From contig JALIGW010000028.1 of assembly GCA_023053685.1 (NCBI GenBank), forward strand, positions 7,538,501-7,602,500: DNA of 64,000 bases. The letters run 5' to 3'. The translations under genes were made by a program, and so were the position numbers. Positions 11,162 to 21,384 of this stretch are shown one piece after another. Within the stretch, counting starts at the first letter, position 1; every line of letters starts with the position of its first letter. The notes beneath the pieces were generated by a model. The model saw only the letters and a list, made by a program, of their open reading frames with translations, ran no database searches and was not told the origin of the DNA. The DNA is from Diadophis punctatus similis. Its lineage: Eukaryota > Chordata > Lepidosauria > Squamata > Dipsadidae.

Positions 11162-11654
11162 CAGTGATGGCAAACCTTTTTTGGTTCACGTGCCAAAAGG
11201 GGGGGAGCCCGGGGGTCATGCACATGCATGCCCACACCCATAATTCCATGTGGGGGGGCGCGCATGTGCGCGTGACCTCCCCCCCGCTTTGGCACACGAT
11301 GGCATGCCCGTTTTTCGCTCTCCCCAGGCTTCAGAGCCTTTCTAGGAGCCTGGGGAGGGTGAAAACGGCCTTCCCCACCACCCCCCGGGGCCCTCCGGAG
11401 GCAGAAAATGGCCCGTTTGCCAACTTATGGTTGGACCGGAAGGCCCCTTTTTTTGCTCTCCCCAAGCTCCAGAGCATTTCTAGGAGCCTGGGGAGGGTGA
11501 AAATGGCGTTCCCCATCCCACAGAAGTCCTCCGGAGGCTGGAAATGTTCCATTTGCCAACTTGGATGCATACGCGGTGGACCTGAGCTCACGTGCCCACC
11601 GATATGGCTCCGCATGCCACTTGTGGCACACGTGCCATAGGTTCGCCATCACAG
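11162..11654. mobile_element. hAT MITE, CAGTGATGGC ends (Buster-like target site)
   Basis: The left end CAGTGATGGCAAACCT faces TAGGTTCGCCATCACAG on the right. The 8-bp duplication gtatagac is exact (11154-11161 and 11655-11662) and has TA in the middle. The GC-rich core has direct repeats of a 'ctaggagcctggggagggtg' block. No transposase. Four other full copies in this window have the same ends (13245, 19184, 39422, 52489). Confidence 0.95.
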
Positions 11655-11662
11655 GTATAGAC

Positions 11663-11740
11663 CAATTATAGATCAGTGTTTTCAGTGCTGTTGTAACTTT
11701 GAAGAGTCATTAAACAAATGATCATGTCGAGGACTACAGA
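11663..11740. mobile_element. Fragment of snake 'gtagtccttgac' MITE
   Basis: The words 'gctgttgtaactttgaa' and 'gtcattaaacaa', ending in 'gaggactac', match the right end of the element at 31810-32139. Confidence 0.6.
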
Positions 11741-11744
11741 GGAG

Positions 11745-11966
11745 CAGAGGTGGGTTCCTCCCGGTTCAGACCGGTTCTATGAAACCGGTAGTAACTTGGC
11801 ATCCTGAGTTGCTAGAACTGGCAGGGACCCAGGCCTGCCACACTCCTGTACCATCTCTCTTGGTGGCACCTATGGCGCTTCCATCTGGTTTTTTAGCACT
11901 GTGCATGCATGCGCGCAGCATGGCAAGGAGCGAACCGGCAGCAAAGAAATTCAGAACCCAGCCCTG
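11745..11966. mobile_element. hAT MITE, CAGAGGTGGGTTCC ends
   Basis: CAGAGGTGGGTTCC on the left, CAGAACCCAGCCCTG on the right, and an exact 8-bp duplication cagaggag (11737-11744 and 11967-11974). Next to the left end is a subterminal inverted pair 'ccggttc...gaaccgg'. It has a 'gcatgcatgcgcgc' word inside and no coding capacity. Confidence 0.95.
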
Positions 11967-11974
11967 CAGAGGAG

Positions 11975-12498
11975 TGATGAGTAGTAACAGGGCCTGGATT
12001 AATGAGTTAATATTACACATTAAAAAATAGTAGGGCTAGAAGGCACCGCTGCTTCACCCTTCTCTGAGTAATGATAGCTCCAAAGAAATGTCCCCAGGAG
12101 GGAATATCTAATGCCCAAACTGATGTTAAGATGGAGGGACTTAATGAGAATGATCCTGTTCAGGATCTCCTTAGATTTTTCCACATTTAATTTCCTTGGA
12201 ATTAAATTGAAAGCTGTTTAAAATCCACAGGGCTTAAAAAGAAAACCTTTGGACTGAGAAGGGTACTTCTTGGTTAAACAGGGGAAGAGCAGACAGGAGT
12301 CTGTCAAGAGTTGATCAATCCCCTGTGAGCCATGTCTCATCCTCAGAAAGAATGTTTTCACTTTCAACCCAGTCCAGTGGTTTTATGTGGGGATATTTAG
12401 CTTATATTTTGCTGATTGTACCAAGCAAGCTGACAGATCTATAATTAGCAGGGTCTAGTATATTTCCTCTGTTTTTATAAAATGGGATAACAATGGTG
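11975..12498. other. Unannotated sequence, nothing recognised
   Basis: No repeat termini or coding recognised. Confidence 0.45.
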
Positions 12499-12628
12499 CA
12501 GTCAGTAGGAAAACATACTACACTGTTCATACTGTATAGGTGTCTAAAGGAAGCCTACTCATCCAGTCAGTAGGAAAACATACTACGCTATTCATACTGT
12601 ATAGGTATCTAAAGGAAGCCTACCCATC
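12499..12628. repeat. 65-bp tandem duplication
   Basis: Two adjacent copies (12499-12563 and 12564-12628) share 'cagtcagtaggaaaacata' and 'aaaggaagcctac' with only a few differences. The high identity suggests a recent local duplication. Confidence 0.9.
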
Positions 12629-13244
12629 CTTTTTCTCCTTGACTAATTTCACGGGCTCTGAAATATCCTCCTGGGATTTTTCTAGGTTTTAGTTGGGAAG
12701 TAAGGAACTTGCCCTTTGATATGGACATAGGAGGCTAGTCAGGAAGAACATTTTGAAAGTAAGTCCCAGCTGGATTGCCTAATGATTCCATTGTGGAAAT
12801 GCCTCTGGAAATAATCCCAATATAACTATTTGGATATTGCAGAAGAGCAGGCCACTTGGAAAAATTGTAGGCACCTGTGCAGCTTTCCACCCCTCCCCAG
12901 AGTTGTCTATAAAAACTGCAACCTTGAAACAGGTGTGGAGGAGATGTTTGTTTTGAAACTCTGCAACCAGCAACAAAGCAGCCAAATAAAGGGTGTCCCC
13001 CCCCCTTCACAGTGGCTGAATGATCCAAAAGATAAAGAAGAGACATAGCAAAGTGCCACAAAAATGGGAAGATGCAGGCACTTTACAAGCTGTCCATTAA
13101 TAAATAAGGAAAAAGTAGAAGAACTCACAGAGAAGAATTAAGGACAGACCAGTGTCTGTGAGAGGAAAAAAATCCTCTATGCTTCTAAAAGTAATAGTAA
13201 AAAAGTAATTGTATAGTAGCAATAGTAGAAGAAAGAGTATAGGG
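12629..13244. other. Unannotated sequence, nothing recognised
   Basis: A 108-codon minus-strand frame (12735-13061) has no recognisable domain. A C-run lies at 13000-13008. Confidence 0.45.
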
Positions 13245-13625
13245 CAGTGATGGCGAACCTTTTTTGGTTCGCGTGCCAAAGGGGGGGGGAATGTGGGGGA
13301 TCACATGTGTGCGTACCCACACTCATAATTCCATGCACCTCCGCACATGCACGCATGACCCCCCTGCTCCCAGCATGCAATGGCACGCCCATTTTTTGCT
13401 CTCCCCAGGCTCCAGAGCCTTTCTACGAGCTGGGGAGGGCGAAAACGGCCTTCCCCACCCCCTCTGGAGGCTGGAAACAGCCTGTTTCCCGACTCCCAGT
13501 GGGCCCAGAAGGCCCAAAAATCAGCCGGCTGGTGCACACATGCACGCCGGACCTGAGCTCGCATGCCCACCGATATGGCTCCGCGTGCCACTTGTGGCAC
13601 CCGTGCCATAGGTTCGCCATCACGG
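13245..13625. mobile_element. hAT MITE, CAGTGATGGCGAACC ends
   Basis: Same family as 11162-11654. Flanks gtataggg (13237-13244) and atataggg (13626-13633) differ at one base; TA is central. The right terminus has decayed (CATCACGG instead of CATCACTG). Confidence 0.9.
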
Positions 13626-13633
13626 ATATAGGG

Positions 13634-14588
13634 TAAGAAAACACACACACATATCATTTTTGTGTCTTGATTTTTTTTCCAAATTAAAATTCCCCCCACT
13701 CTTGTAGGGAGTTTAAAATAATTTAGTGTTCAGGTCCAATGCTTTTGTGGATTTTTTGAACCTGGGTCAATTAAATTAGGTATAGTCTAAAACAGAACCT
13801 ATGACAGATAACAGCAGATAAGACCAAAATCCTATAATTAAGGGAGCTGTTAACTAAATGCTAGAACCAAGATGGGTTCTTGAGGATAGCAGCTGCTAAG
13901 ATCATTAAGTGCTTGAGAGAAGTTAGCTCAGTGGAAAAGGAAAATAAAATGAGCCTAGCTGGGAAAGAGTGGGAAAACATTACCCTGGAAGAACAGTACA
14001 CAAAAGGTCCTGTCACTGTTTGCACTCCTGAGTCCTTGAGAGAAGCAGTTTAAAGATTATGTATGCCAGTCTTCAAGCCTGTTGCCTCAAAACACTTGAG
14101 AACTAGAAACAAAGATTACTTCCCCACTTGGAGTTGCCAGAGACCTTTCAGTAATAGAAATTCCCTCATTCCCACTTCATGCACAAGGAAATAAATTGTA
14201 TTTGCATGCATGCCAATCCACATCCTTGTATCTGGTTGTATATAATAGAACCCAAGCAGTTCCTGCAAGGGAAAGCTGAGAAGATGTCAAGTCATCATTT
14301 CCTTGAAAGATGCCGAGAACCAAAATGTGACCAAAATGAGAAACTAAACTGACCTCAAGTGCTAAAAGTAACAGCAAATGTGTAATTTCAGATAGAGCAT
14401 AGCTGAGTCAGAAGTAAATCAGTTCAGTTCTCAAGTACAGCTGATGTCAGAGGATCACAGGGTCCTGAGCGGCTCTCATTGTGAAGTTGCAGAAATTTTG
14501 TGTGAGCCTAGGGGACTATTCTAAAGAAAAGAGGAATGTTGCAAAACATGTAGGCAACTTAATGACATTATGAATGTTACATTTTTTG
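13634..14588. other. Unannotated sequence, nothing recognised
   Basis: A short (AC) run near 13640-13650. No gene or repeat end recognised. Confidence 0.45.
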
Positions 14589-14610
14589 AGAGAGGGAGGG
14601 AGGGGGAGGG

Positions 14611-14696
<86 letters not shown>
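14589..14696. repeat. (GA)n microsatellite
   Basis: Over 80 bases of uninterrupted GA preceded by a GGGA-rich lead-in. The Leu/Ser alternating minus-strand frame over it is an artefact. Confidence 0.97.
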
Positions 14697-14702
<6 letters not shown>

Positions 14703-14716
14703 TAGAACCATAAACC

Positions 14717-14960
14717 TGTGTATGGTGGCGCAGTGGTTAGAATGCAGTACTGCAGGCTACCTCTGCTGATTGCCGGCTGCCTGCAGTTCAGCAGTTCGAT
14801 TCTCACCGGCTGTAGGTTGACTCAGTCTTCCATCCTTCTGAGGTCGGTAAAATGAGGACTCAGATTGTTGGGGGCAATATGTTGACAGTGTAAACCGCTT
14901 AGAGAGGGCTCTAAAGCACTGTGAAGTGGTATATAAGACTAGGTGCTATTGCTATTGCTA
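14717..14960 (+). mobile_element. tRNA-derived SINE, Sauria type
   Basis: Near full-length: box A-like TGGCGCAGTGG, box B-like AGTTCGATTCTC, the shared body, and a (GCTATT)n tail. It lies directly downstream of the (GA)n tract. Confidence 0.85.
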
Positions 14961-15142
14961 GGTGGCAATAGCAAGATGGCAGGTGCAGCAGTGCAACCGA
15001 AGCCCAACCCTTTTGTATATATTTGTGATGTCCATGCACTGCAAAACAGGTGGAGATTCGATTGTGCTACCATGACTGTTATGTCCCTTTTTTTCTACCT
15101 ACCCCTGCAGGTGCCAGGGGTACATGCTTTATATGTAGAATG

Positions 15143-15342
15143 CAGTTATGGGTTTCACTTATCTTTGCTATCGATTTGGGAACGGGAGTGCACGGGTGCA
15201 TGTGCGTGTTTTGCGCGTGCACGCACACTTCTGCGCATGTGCAGAGCATTTTTAATGATGTCCAGGTGGGTGGGCGGAGCCTCCCGCCACCGCTGCTACT
15301 GGTTCACCCGAACCAGTGCGAACTGGTAGCAACCCACCACTT
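15143..15342. mobile_element. hAT MITE with decayed ends
   Basis: Left CAGTTATGGGTTTCAC, right AGCAACCCACCACTT, flanked by exact 8-bp duplications gtagaatg (15135-15142 and 15343-15350). It contains 'tctgcgcatgtgcagag', an NRF1-like palindrome, and a 'gggtgggcggagcctcccgc' block shared with 24638 and 34178. The stretch 14961-15142 before it is unassigned. Confidence 0.85.
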
Positions 15343-15350
15343 GTAGAATG

Positions 15351-15859
15351 GCTCAGAGACAATCCCTGGTGTTACCTTGTAGTGATAAGGAAGACCGATC
15401 AATCAATGTTGACAACATTAGCCTAGACAGTACAATAGCTTGCCTTGATATAGGATACTTTTTAATTTTGTCTTCTGTGTTCTTAATATAGAAAAGGAAA
15501 TTTTCACTTGAAAAGTTCTGCTGATTGTACTTCCTATGGAAATCCTTTTTCCAGTTCCTATTGTTGCTAACAGATCTGACACTGGAAAAATTCATGATGA
15601 GTTATATCTAATTTCAACACGGGATACTTTTGATTCTGTTTCGTTGGACTGCTTTTTATTGCTGTGGGATTTTGATGAGTAAATAGGGGACCCCGAGAAA
15701 TAATGCTCAATAAAATAATGGCAGGTGGCTTAAAACAGCAGTGTGAACCTTTACAGCAATAATATTAATCTATTTTGGTAAATTATACATCATCTTCACA
15801 GTAAATAACCTCCAGAAATGAATAATTTGTTGGTATGTGTCAGACAGAAAGTGTCTTAA
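15351..15859. other. Unannotated sequence, nothing recognised
   Basis: AT-rich. An 80-codon minus-strand frame has no recognisable product. Confidence 0.45.
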
Positions 15860-16217
15860 GTTTAATGATGACGGAGTGGATAGATCTAGCAGCTATGAAT
15901 GAGCATGACAATATAGCCTTCTTGAATATGTGCTGTCCTGGATTTCAAGACCTGAACCAATCCCAGTGCCAAGAAAGAGGAATAGAGACAAGTTAGCTGT
16001 GACCAGGTCCCATTCTGTGCTGGTGAGATGGGTTTGGCTCCAGGAAAAGATTGGGATCCCATTTGTGTACCATCAGCCCTGCTACCTAGAAAGAACCCTT
16101 TCTGAGCCATTTGACCTTGGTGTTGAGGTTATTCTGATTATTTGTACCAGAGAATTCCATCTACCATTCCTGTTAGAATGAGGTCTGTCAGGACTAAAGA
16201 TTTCATGGGCTCCATCG

Positions 16218-16519
16218 CAGGGGTGAAATCCTCCCGGTTCGGCTGGGCCAGTCGTTCGGCGTATAGCCGATGGAACTGGCGGCGGTCGCGGCGCGGAGCT
16301 TCTCCCGCCCGCTTCCCCGGCCCGGCTGAACGCCGCCATTCGAGTTATTTTGCCCTCTGTGCATGCGCGCGCATGCACAGAGAGCAAAATAACCCGAATG
16401 GCGGCGTTCAGCCGGGCCGGGGAAGCGGGCGGGAGAAGCTCCGCACCACGACCGCCGCAAGTTCCATTGGCTATACGCCGAACGACTGGCCAGGCCGAAC
16501 CGGGAGGATTTCACCCCTG
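16218..16519. mobile_element. Foldback hAT MITE, CAGGGGTGAAATCC ends
   Basis: The whole 302-bp element is one near-perfect palindrome: arms of about 145 bp meet at GCATGCGCGCGCATGC (16361-16376). The ends are CAGGGGTGAAATCC and its reverse complement. ATGGCGGC occurs in both arms (reverse at 16332-16339, forward at 16398-16405). Flanks gctccatc and gctccatg match 7 of 8 if the outer G is included. Similar frames on both strands reflect the symmetry. Second copy at 34448. Confidence 0.92.
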
Positions 16520-17387
16520 GCTCCATGGCTCTATCCCAATTGATCAGACTCAACTTCCATAGATGGACACATTTGTTTCAGAGTAGCTGCTGCTGATTTG
16601 GAAATGAAGGACACTGTTTCTGAATCCTTTGTACTACAGAGGACCTGTTAGGAGTGCTTTACCTCAGACACTTTATGGAACCAGAAGTCTTCAGTAGGCC
16701 CTGATTTTCCCAGTACTCTGGCAGACTATTCCACTGATCATTTGGTCAAATGTTGACTGGGTCATGATGCAATTGCTCCCACCACACTTTTCCTGGTTTT
16801 ACCAAACAACATTGGGAGATGAAGCATCTGAAGAAATGACTGCAAACTGAAGGAAGACGACTAAAAGTCAACTTGACTGAACACTTGTAAGAGTTGATTT
16901 TTAAGCCTACATCATGGTGATAAAATCAGCAAAGTGATTACAGTTCTCCATCCTCACTATGTCAGTGGGATGTCATCCCATGTATCAGTATCCAGCAGCC
17001 CTGTTTAAGATCATTGAATTTTGCTAGCGGGAAGAGCTACCATCTGGTTTCTGTGATGCATTTGTACAACATTTTATTAATGAAGTAGTTCAAATTCACC
17101 ACATACCTGAGCATCCATTGTTGGTATCTTAAGTAGATATTGAGTGCAATATTCTGTTTCTGGGACTAATTCCAGCTTATGGATTCTGATGAAATGGCTA
17201 GGAAGCTCTCCAGCATGATCTGGTGTGGGCGTAGTTTTGATTCATGTCCTTCTTGGCTTCTCCAAGTAGCAGGGTATGTATAAGAACCTGGGTCAAGGAG
17301 TTTGTAAATATCACTTAATGGAAAGGGGTTGTCCTCATTGCGTTTAAAGTGTGCTGCTATGCTCCATTCAGAGTCATATACAAATGC

Positions 17388-17489
17388 ATAGAATAGAATA
17401 GAATAGAATAGAATAGAATAGAATAGAATAGAATAGAATAGAATAGAATAGAATAGAATAGAATAGAATAGAATAGAATAGAATAGAAT
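17388..17489. repeat. (GAATA)n microsatellite seeded by a LINE tail
   Basis: About 20 perfect pentamer units joined directly to the 3' end of the LINE at 17490-17796. On the LINE sense strand it is (TATTC)n after AATAAAGAA. Confidence 0.98.
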
Positions 17490-17796
17490 TCTTTATTGGC
17501 CAAGTGTGATTGGACACACAAGGAATTTGTCTTTGGTGCATATGCTCTCAGTGTACATAAAAGAAAAGATACATTTGTCAAGAATCATGAGGTACAACAC
17601 AATGATTGTCATAGGGTATAAATAAGCAATCAGGAAACAATATTGATATAAATCGTAAGGATACAAGCAACAAGTTATAAGTGGGAGGAGATGGGTGATA
17701 GGAACAATGAGAAGACTAATAGTAATAATAATGCTGCCTTAGTGAATAGTGTGTCACTATTGATTTCAAGTGCCTTTACTGTACCTCAATTGTTAC
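17490..17796 (-). mobile_element. CR1/L3-type snake LINE 3' end
   Basis: On the minus strand it ends 'gtgtgtccaatcacacttgg' then 'ccaataaagaa' and the pentamer tract. This tail is known from snake CR1/L3 LINEs, including copies in venom-gene introns, and is noted for seeding microsatellites. The copy is 5'-truncated and holds no coding. It is inserted in the L2-like remnant. Confidence 0.85.
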
Positions 17797-17798
17797 TA

Positions 17799-18048
17799 CC
17801 GTGTTTTCCCAAACATAAGAACCTGTCTTATATTTGTTGACCCTGAAATAAGTGCTTGGCCTTATTTTTGGGGAGGTCTTATTATTTTGGAGTGCGTGGA
17901 GCAAGACAGGGCTCTTCTTGCCCTCTTACCTGATTTCCAACCTCTGTCTCCCTAACCTTAACCAGAGGAAATGGTATTTTTGGGGAAGGCTTATTTTCAG
18001 GGGGAGGGCTTATTTTCAGGGGGAGGGCTTATTTTCGGGAAAACACGG
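17799..18048. mobile_element. Mariner-like MITE, CCGTGTTTTCCC ends
   Basis: CCGTGTTTTCCCAAACATAA on the left and CGGGAAAACACGG on the right, with TA at 17797-17798 and 18049-18050. Three direct copies of an 'agggcttattttcaggggg' unit lie at the right end. No transposase. Confidence 0.85.
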
Positions 18049-18397
18049 TAATCTAAGTGGCGCATGACAAAATTATTGTTCTGTCTCCAATCTTTCCTTT
18101 TTAGTGAAGGTTGCTGAGAAGGCATTATAGAGCTACAGCTACAGAGGCCTCAGAGGAAGCAGATTGGACTTTTTCTGTCAGGAGAGGCATGAAACTGAAA
18201 TGGTGTTGGTCATTTTGATGGATGACTTTTGTAAGGAACTGGATCAGATGACTGCACCTCTCCTGGTTTTACTTGACTTCTTGGTGAAATTTGATACCAT
18301 TAAACCTAATATATTATCCCCCTGGATTGCCTGCAAGGGTGGAGGAATCAGAGGAGGATTTTATTCTATCCTAAGCAGGTGGCTTTACTCTTACCTA

Positions 18398-19036
18398 CCG
18401 TATTTTTCGGAGTATAAGACGCACCTTTTTACCCGGAAAAAGAGGGTCAAAAACTGGGTGCGTCTTATACTCCGAATGTTGACACCCCCCCGCCACCATT
18501 CCTGCCTGAAGCCTGCCACTGCCGCCGCCGCCCGCAGCGAGCCACCGCCCGAACTCCCCACTGCCGCCGCTTTTTTGCAAAAATTGGGGCGTTTTTGCCT
18601 TCTAATTACCCCATCTAGCATGACTGGAGGAGGAATTCTGGGAGTTGAAGTCCACTAGTCTTAAAGCTGTCAAATTTGAAGACCCCTGGGTTAGGGGTTA
18701 GGGGTGCAAGGGTCTTCAAACTTGGCAAGTTTAAGACTTGTGGACTTCAACTCCCATTCCTGAGCTAGCATGACTGGAGGAGGAATTCTGGGAGTTGAAG
18801 TCCACGAGTCTTAAAGCTGTCAAGTTTGAAGTTTGTAAAAAGTATACATGGTTGTAAAAAGGGTACATGGTTGTAAAAAGTATACATGATTGTAAAAAGT
18901 ATTCTGCTACACTGGTATTTTATTAAATAATATATTATTACACCATTTGGTTCAGAATACTTTTTTCCTTGTTTTCCTCCTCTAAAATCTAGGTGCGTCT
19001 TATACTCCGGTGCGTCTTATACTCCGAAAAATACGG
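18398..19036. mobile_element. Mariner-like MITE, CCGTATTTTTCGG ends, composite
   Basis: Same ends as 4590-5076 with TA on both sides (18396-18397 and 19037-19038). The right-end core 'gtgcgtcttatactccg' is repeated three times (about 18459, 19002 and 19017), so copies may be nested or internally duplicated. The interior includes a GC-rich block (18480-18600) and inverted/direct copies of 'ctgggagttgaagtccac' (about 18640 and 18800, inverse near 18745), itself a dispersed squamate repeat. Confidence 0.85.
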
Positions 19037-19183
19037 TAAGCTAATTATTTCACTCAACAGCAAAATGGGTGGAAAAGTTAGTTCTCTGATAGTTCTTTAG
19101 GAGTCCTAGAGATATTGCTCCTTTAATCTCTGATATTTACATCAATATGAAGCTTCTGGGTCAGATACATTGACACTCTAGGT

Positions 19184-19549
19184 CAGTGATGGCGAATCTT
19201 TTAGACACTGAGTGGCCAAACTGCGCACGCGTGCATGTCCAAACTGAAATGTGCGTGCGTGAACGTGCACATGCACGGACATGTGCATGTGCATGCGCAG
19301 ACATGCGTGCATGCACAGCAGAGACCCAAAGACCAGCTGGCCGGCAGGAGGCGGGGCATCCCAACACCGGCAGCGCGACAAGATTTAAGATCTTTTTCTT
19401 TCGTGAGCTTCTGTTTCGTCGTTTGCAGGGAAACAGAAGCTCACGAAAGAAACGCCATGGAGATCTGACCTGGGGCGACAGCGCGCGTGCCAGCAGAGAG
19501 GGCTCTGCGTGCCACCTCTGGCACGCGTGCCATAGGTTCACCACCACGG
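19184..19549. mobile_element. hAT MITE, CAGTGATGGCGAATC ends
   Basis: Flanks ctctaggt (19176-19183) and ctctagat (19550-19557) match 7 of 8, with TA central. Inside is a hairpin whose arms 'tcgtgagcttctgtttc' and its complement lie at about 19400-19447. Same terminal family as 11162. Inserted in the L2-like remnant. Confidence 0.9.
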
Positions 19550-19700
19550 CTCTAGATTAAGCTAGAATTGACATGGAACTCTTGACCCAGGATTTGGAGG
19601 CTGTAAGAGTCTGGATGGGATGGGATGAAACAAACTGAACTTGAGTTCTAAAAATGCAGAGCTGCTGATTGTCTAGAAACCATCTGATTCTCCTAATATA

Positions 19701-20390
19701 CCAAGATTATCAGCACTGGCGTAATTCGTTTTCAGTAACATTTTAGCTGGAATATACAAAGCTCATCAGCAACGTTATTAGCCAGAAACAGTGGTCTCCC
19801 CAAAATTCAGTAACCTAAGGAGAGTTTTTTCCATGATACTACCAAGTTTTTCATTTGAAGATCTTATCCCAAGGTCTGTCTGGGTCCCCCATATGGGTGG
19901 GGAGTATCAGAGATAAGTAGCATGCCGTTCAAAAATATAGTGTAGCCGTTTGTATGAAAAAATCATGCAAACCTCTGCTATGTGTCTCCATTTATACTCA
20001 CATTTCTCTGTGCTCAGCAAAGATTATGTTAATCAAATGTTAATACCATAGAATTGCAATCAAGTGAAATTCTATTCATATCTTCACAGAAGTTGGCCTC
20101 ATTTTGAGTTCAAAGGACTAACTTCCTGAGAAGTTTTGATCAAGGAACACATGGCAAACACTTTACGTGACAAAGACCGGAGATTCTTTTTTTGCCTCTG
20201 ATCCTCCTAATTGCATTTATTAAATTAAAAATTATATTAATAGCCCAATTGAAAAGGCATTCCTCTTGTTTCAAGGGTTCTCCTTAAATATTAATAATAG
20301 TCCGTTACTTAGGCCATAACATATATGTCCTTCTCTTCCGTACAGAATTCCAGCTGCAAAGTAACTATCCAAAAATATCTGTGATCCAAA
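19701..20390. other. Unannotated sequence, nothing recognised
   Basis: May include the last, unrecognisable part of the L2-like remnant up to about 19800. Otherwise AT-rich. Confidence 0.45.
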
Positions 20391-20639
20391 CAGGAGTGAA
20401 ATCCAGCAGGTTCTGACAGGTTCTGGAGAACCGGTAGCGGAAATTTTGAGTAGTTCGGAGAACAGCACATACCACCTCTGGCTGGCCCCAGGAGTGGGGA
20501 GGAAATGGAGATTTTGCAGTATCCTTCCCCTGCCATGCCCACCAAGCCACACCCACCAAGCCATGCTCACCAAGCCACACCACAGCCACCAAGCCACACC
20601 CACAGAACCGGTAGTAAAAAAAATTGGATTTCACCATTG
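20391..20639. mobile_element. hAT MITE, CAGGAGTGAAATCC ends
   Basis: Left CAGGAGTGAAATCCAGC, right GGATTTCACCATTG, with an exact 8-bp duplication gatccaaa (20383-20390 and 20640-20647). The inside has 'ccaagccacacccacc' repeats and is in the opposite orientation to the related copies at 25242 and 38154. Confidence 0.95.
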
Positions 20640-20723
20640 GATCCAAATCATCTACAATTACAAAAATAAGAGAATACAATAATGTCTAATAATGATAACA
20701 TGACAACAAACGAATGTATTAAC

Positions 20724-20859
20724 TAAGGTGACCAGACGTCCCGCTTTTGGCGGGACAGACACGCTTTTCAAGCGTGTGTCCCGCGTCCCACATTCTTTCC
20801 AAAAAGTCACGCTTTTTTGGAAAGAATGCCAAAACAGCGGGACGTCTGGTCACCTTAGA
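20724..20859. repeat. T-shaped terminal palindrome of copy 1
   Basis: The outer stem pairs TAAGGTGACCAGACGTCCCG with its complement at the other end. Two further hairpins sit inside: one around GACACGCTTTTCAAGCGTGTGTC and one around ATTCTTTCCAAAAA / TTTTTTGGAAAGAAT. The predicted fold is a stem with two arms. Confidence 0.9.
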
Positions 20860-20960
20860 GCAGTGCTCCCCAACTGCTGTGCCGCGGTACACTGGTGTGC
20901 CGTGAGGCCATGCCAAGTGTGCCGCGGCAAAAGGGGCAGGGCGGGCGGGGCAGGGCGGGG

Positions 20961-21384
20961 CGCGCGTCCTACCTGGGACTTTTCCTGGTAGCTCCAGTCG
21001 CGTTCCTTGCTAATAGCATCCAGAGCAGAGCAGCCCCTCCCAAAAGATCGCGAGACGTTATCTTTTGGAAGAGGCTGCTCTGCTCTGGGCGCTAATTAGC
21101 AAGGAACGCGACTGGAGCTACCGGGAAAAGTCCCAGGTAGGATGCGCGTCTCGCGCTGGGGGTTGGGCGGGCGGGGCAGGACTGGCGGACGGGACGGGGC
21201 GCGCGTCCTACCTGGGACTTTTCCCAGTAGCTCCAGTCGCGTTCCTTGCTAATAGCGTCCAGAGCAAAGCAGCCCCTCCCAAAAGATCGCAAGACGTTAT
21301 CTTTTGGAAGAGGCTGCTCTGCTCTGGGCGCTAATTAGTAAGGAATGCGACTGGAGCTACCGGGAAAAGTCCCAGGTAGGACGT
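20961..21384. repeat. Two tandem palindromes, about 240-bp period
   Basis: Units 20961-21148 and 21201-21384 are close copies. Each folds back on itself: 'cctacctgggacttttcc' pairs with 'gggaaaagtcccaggtagg', with a centre near AAAAGATCGC...ATCTTTT. Spacing between unit starts is about 240 bp. Confidence 0.9.

Larger units (their letters stand above)
15860..19700 (+). pseudogene. Ancient L2-like LINE ORF2 remnant, split by five insertions
   Basis: Degenerate plus-strand translation across stops and frameshifts shows the order expected of an L2-type reverse transcriptase. About 16690-16850 resembles the linker after the endonuclease; 17280-17345 reads like the N-x-SL...G-VP...FK-A motif; 18085-18120 reads SVSNLSFLVKVAEK; 18250-18300 reads LLVLLDFLVKFDT (the palm motif LVLLDLSAAFDT). 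About 19100-19150 resembles GVPQGS...NIYMKPL, and 19590-19650 resembles LEAVRVWM...TE. Younger elements sit at 16218-16519, 17388-17796, 17799-18048, 18398-19036 and 19184-19549. The YADD catalytic box would fall at the last insertion and is not visible. Limits are approximate and the upstream endonuclease is not convincingly seen. Confidence 0.65.

Noticed and set aside
14516..14806. 96-codon frame with alternating Leu and Ser
   Set aside because: It reads the (GA)n microsatellite on the opposite strand.
16082..16562. Four long frames with similar peptides on both strands
   Set aside because: The element is a palindrome, so both strands give the same residues; no domain is present.
18687..18706. 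Telomere-like 'ggttaggggttaggggt'
   Set aside because: Only two or three imperfect units, inside a mariner-like MITE; not an interstitial telomere array.
20961..21384. CRISPR-like spaced repeats
   Set aside because: Two long palindromes in a vertebrate transposon, no short regular repeats or spacers.
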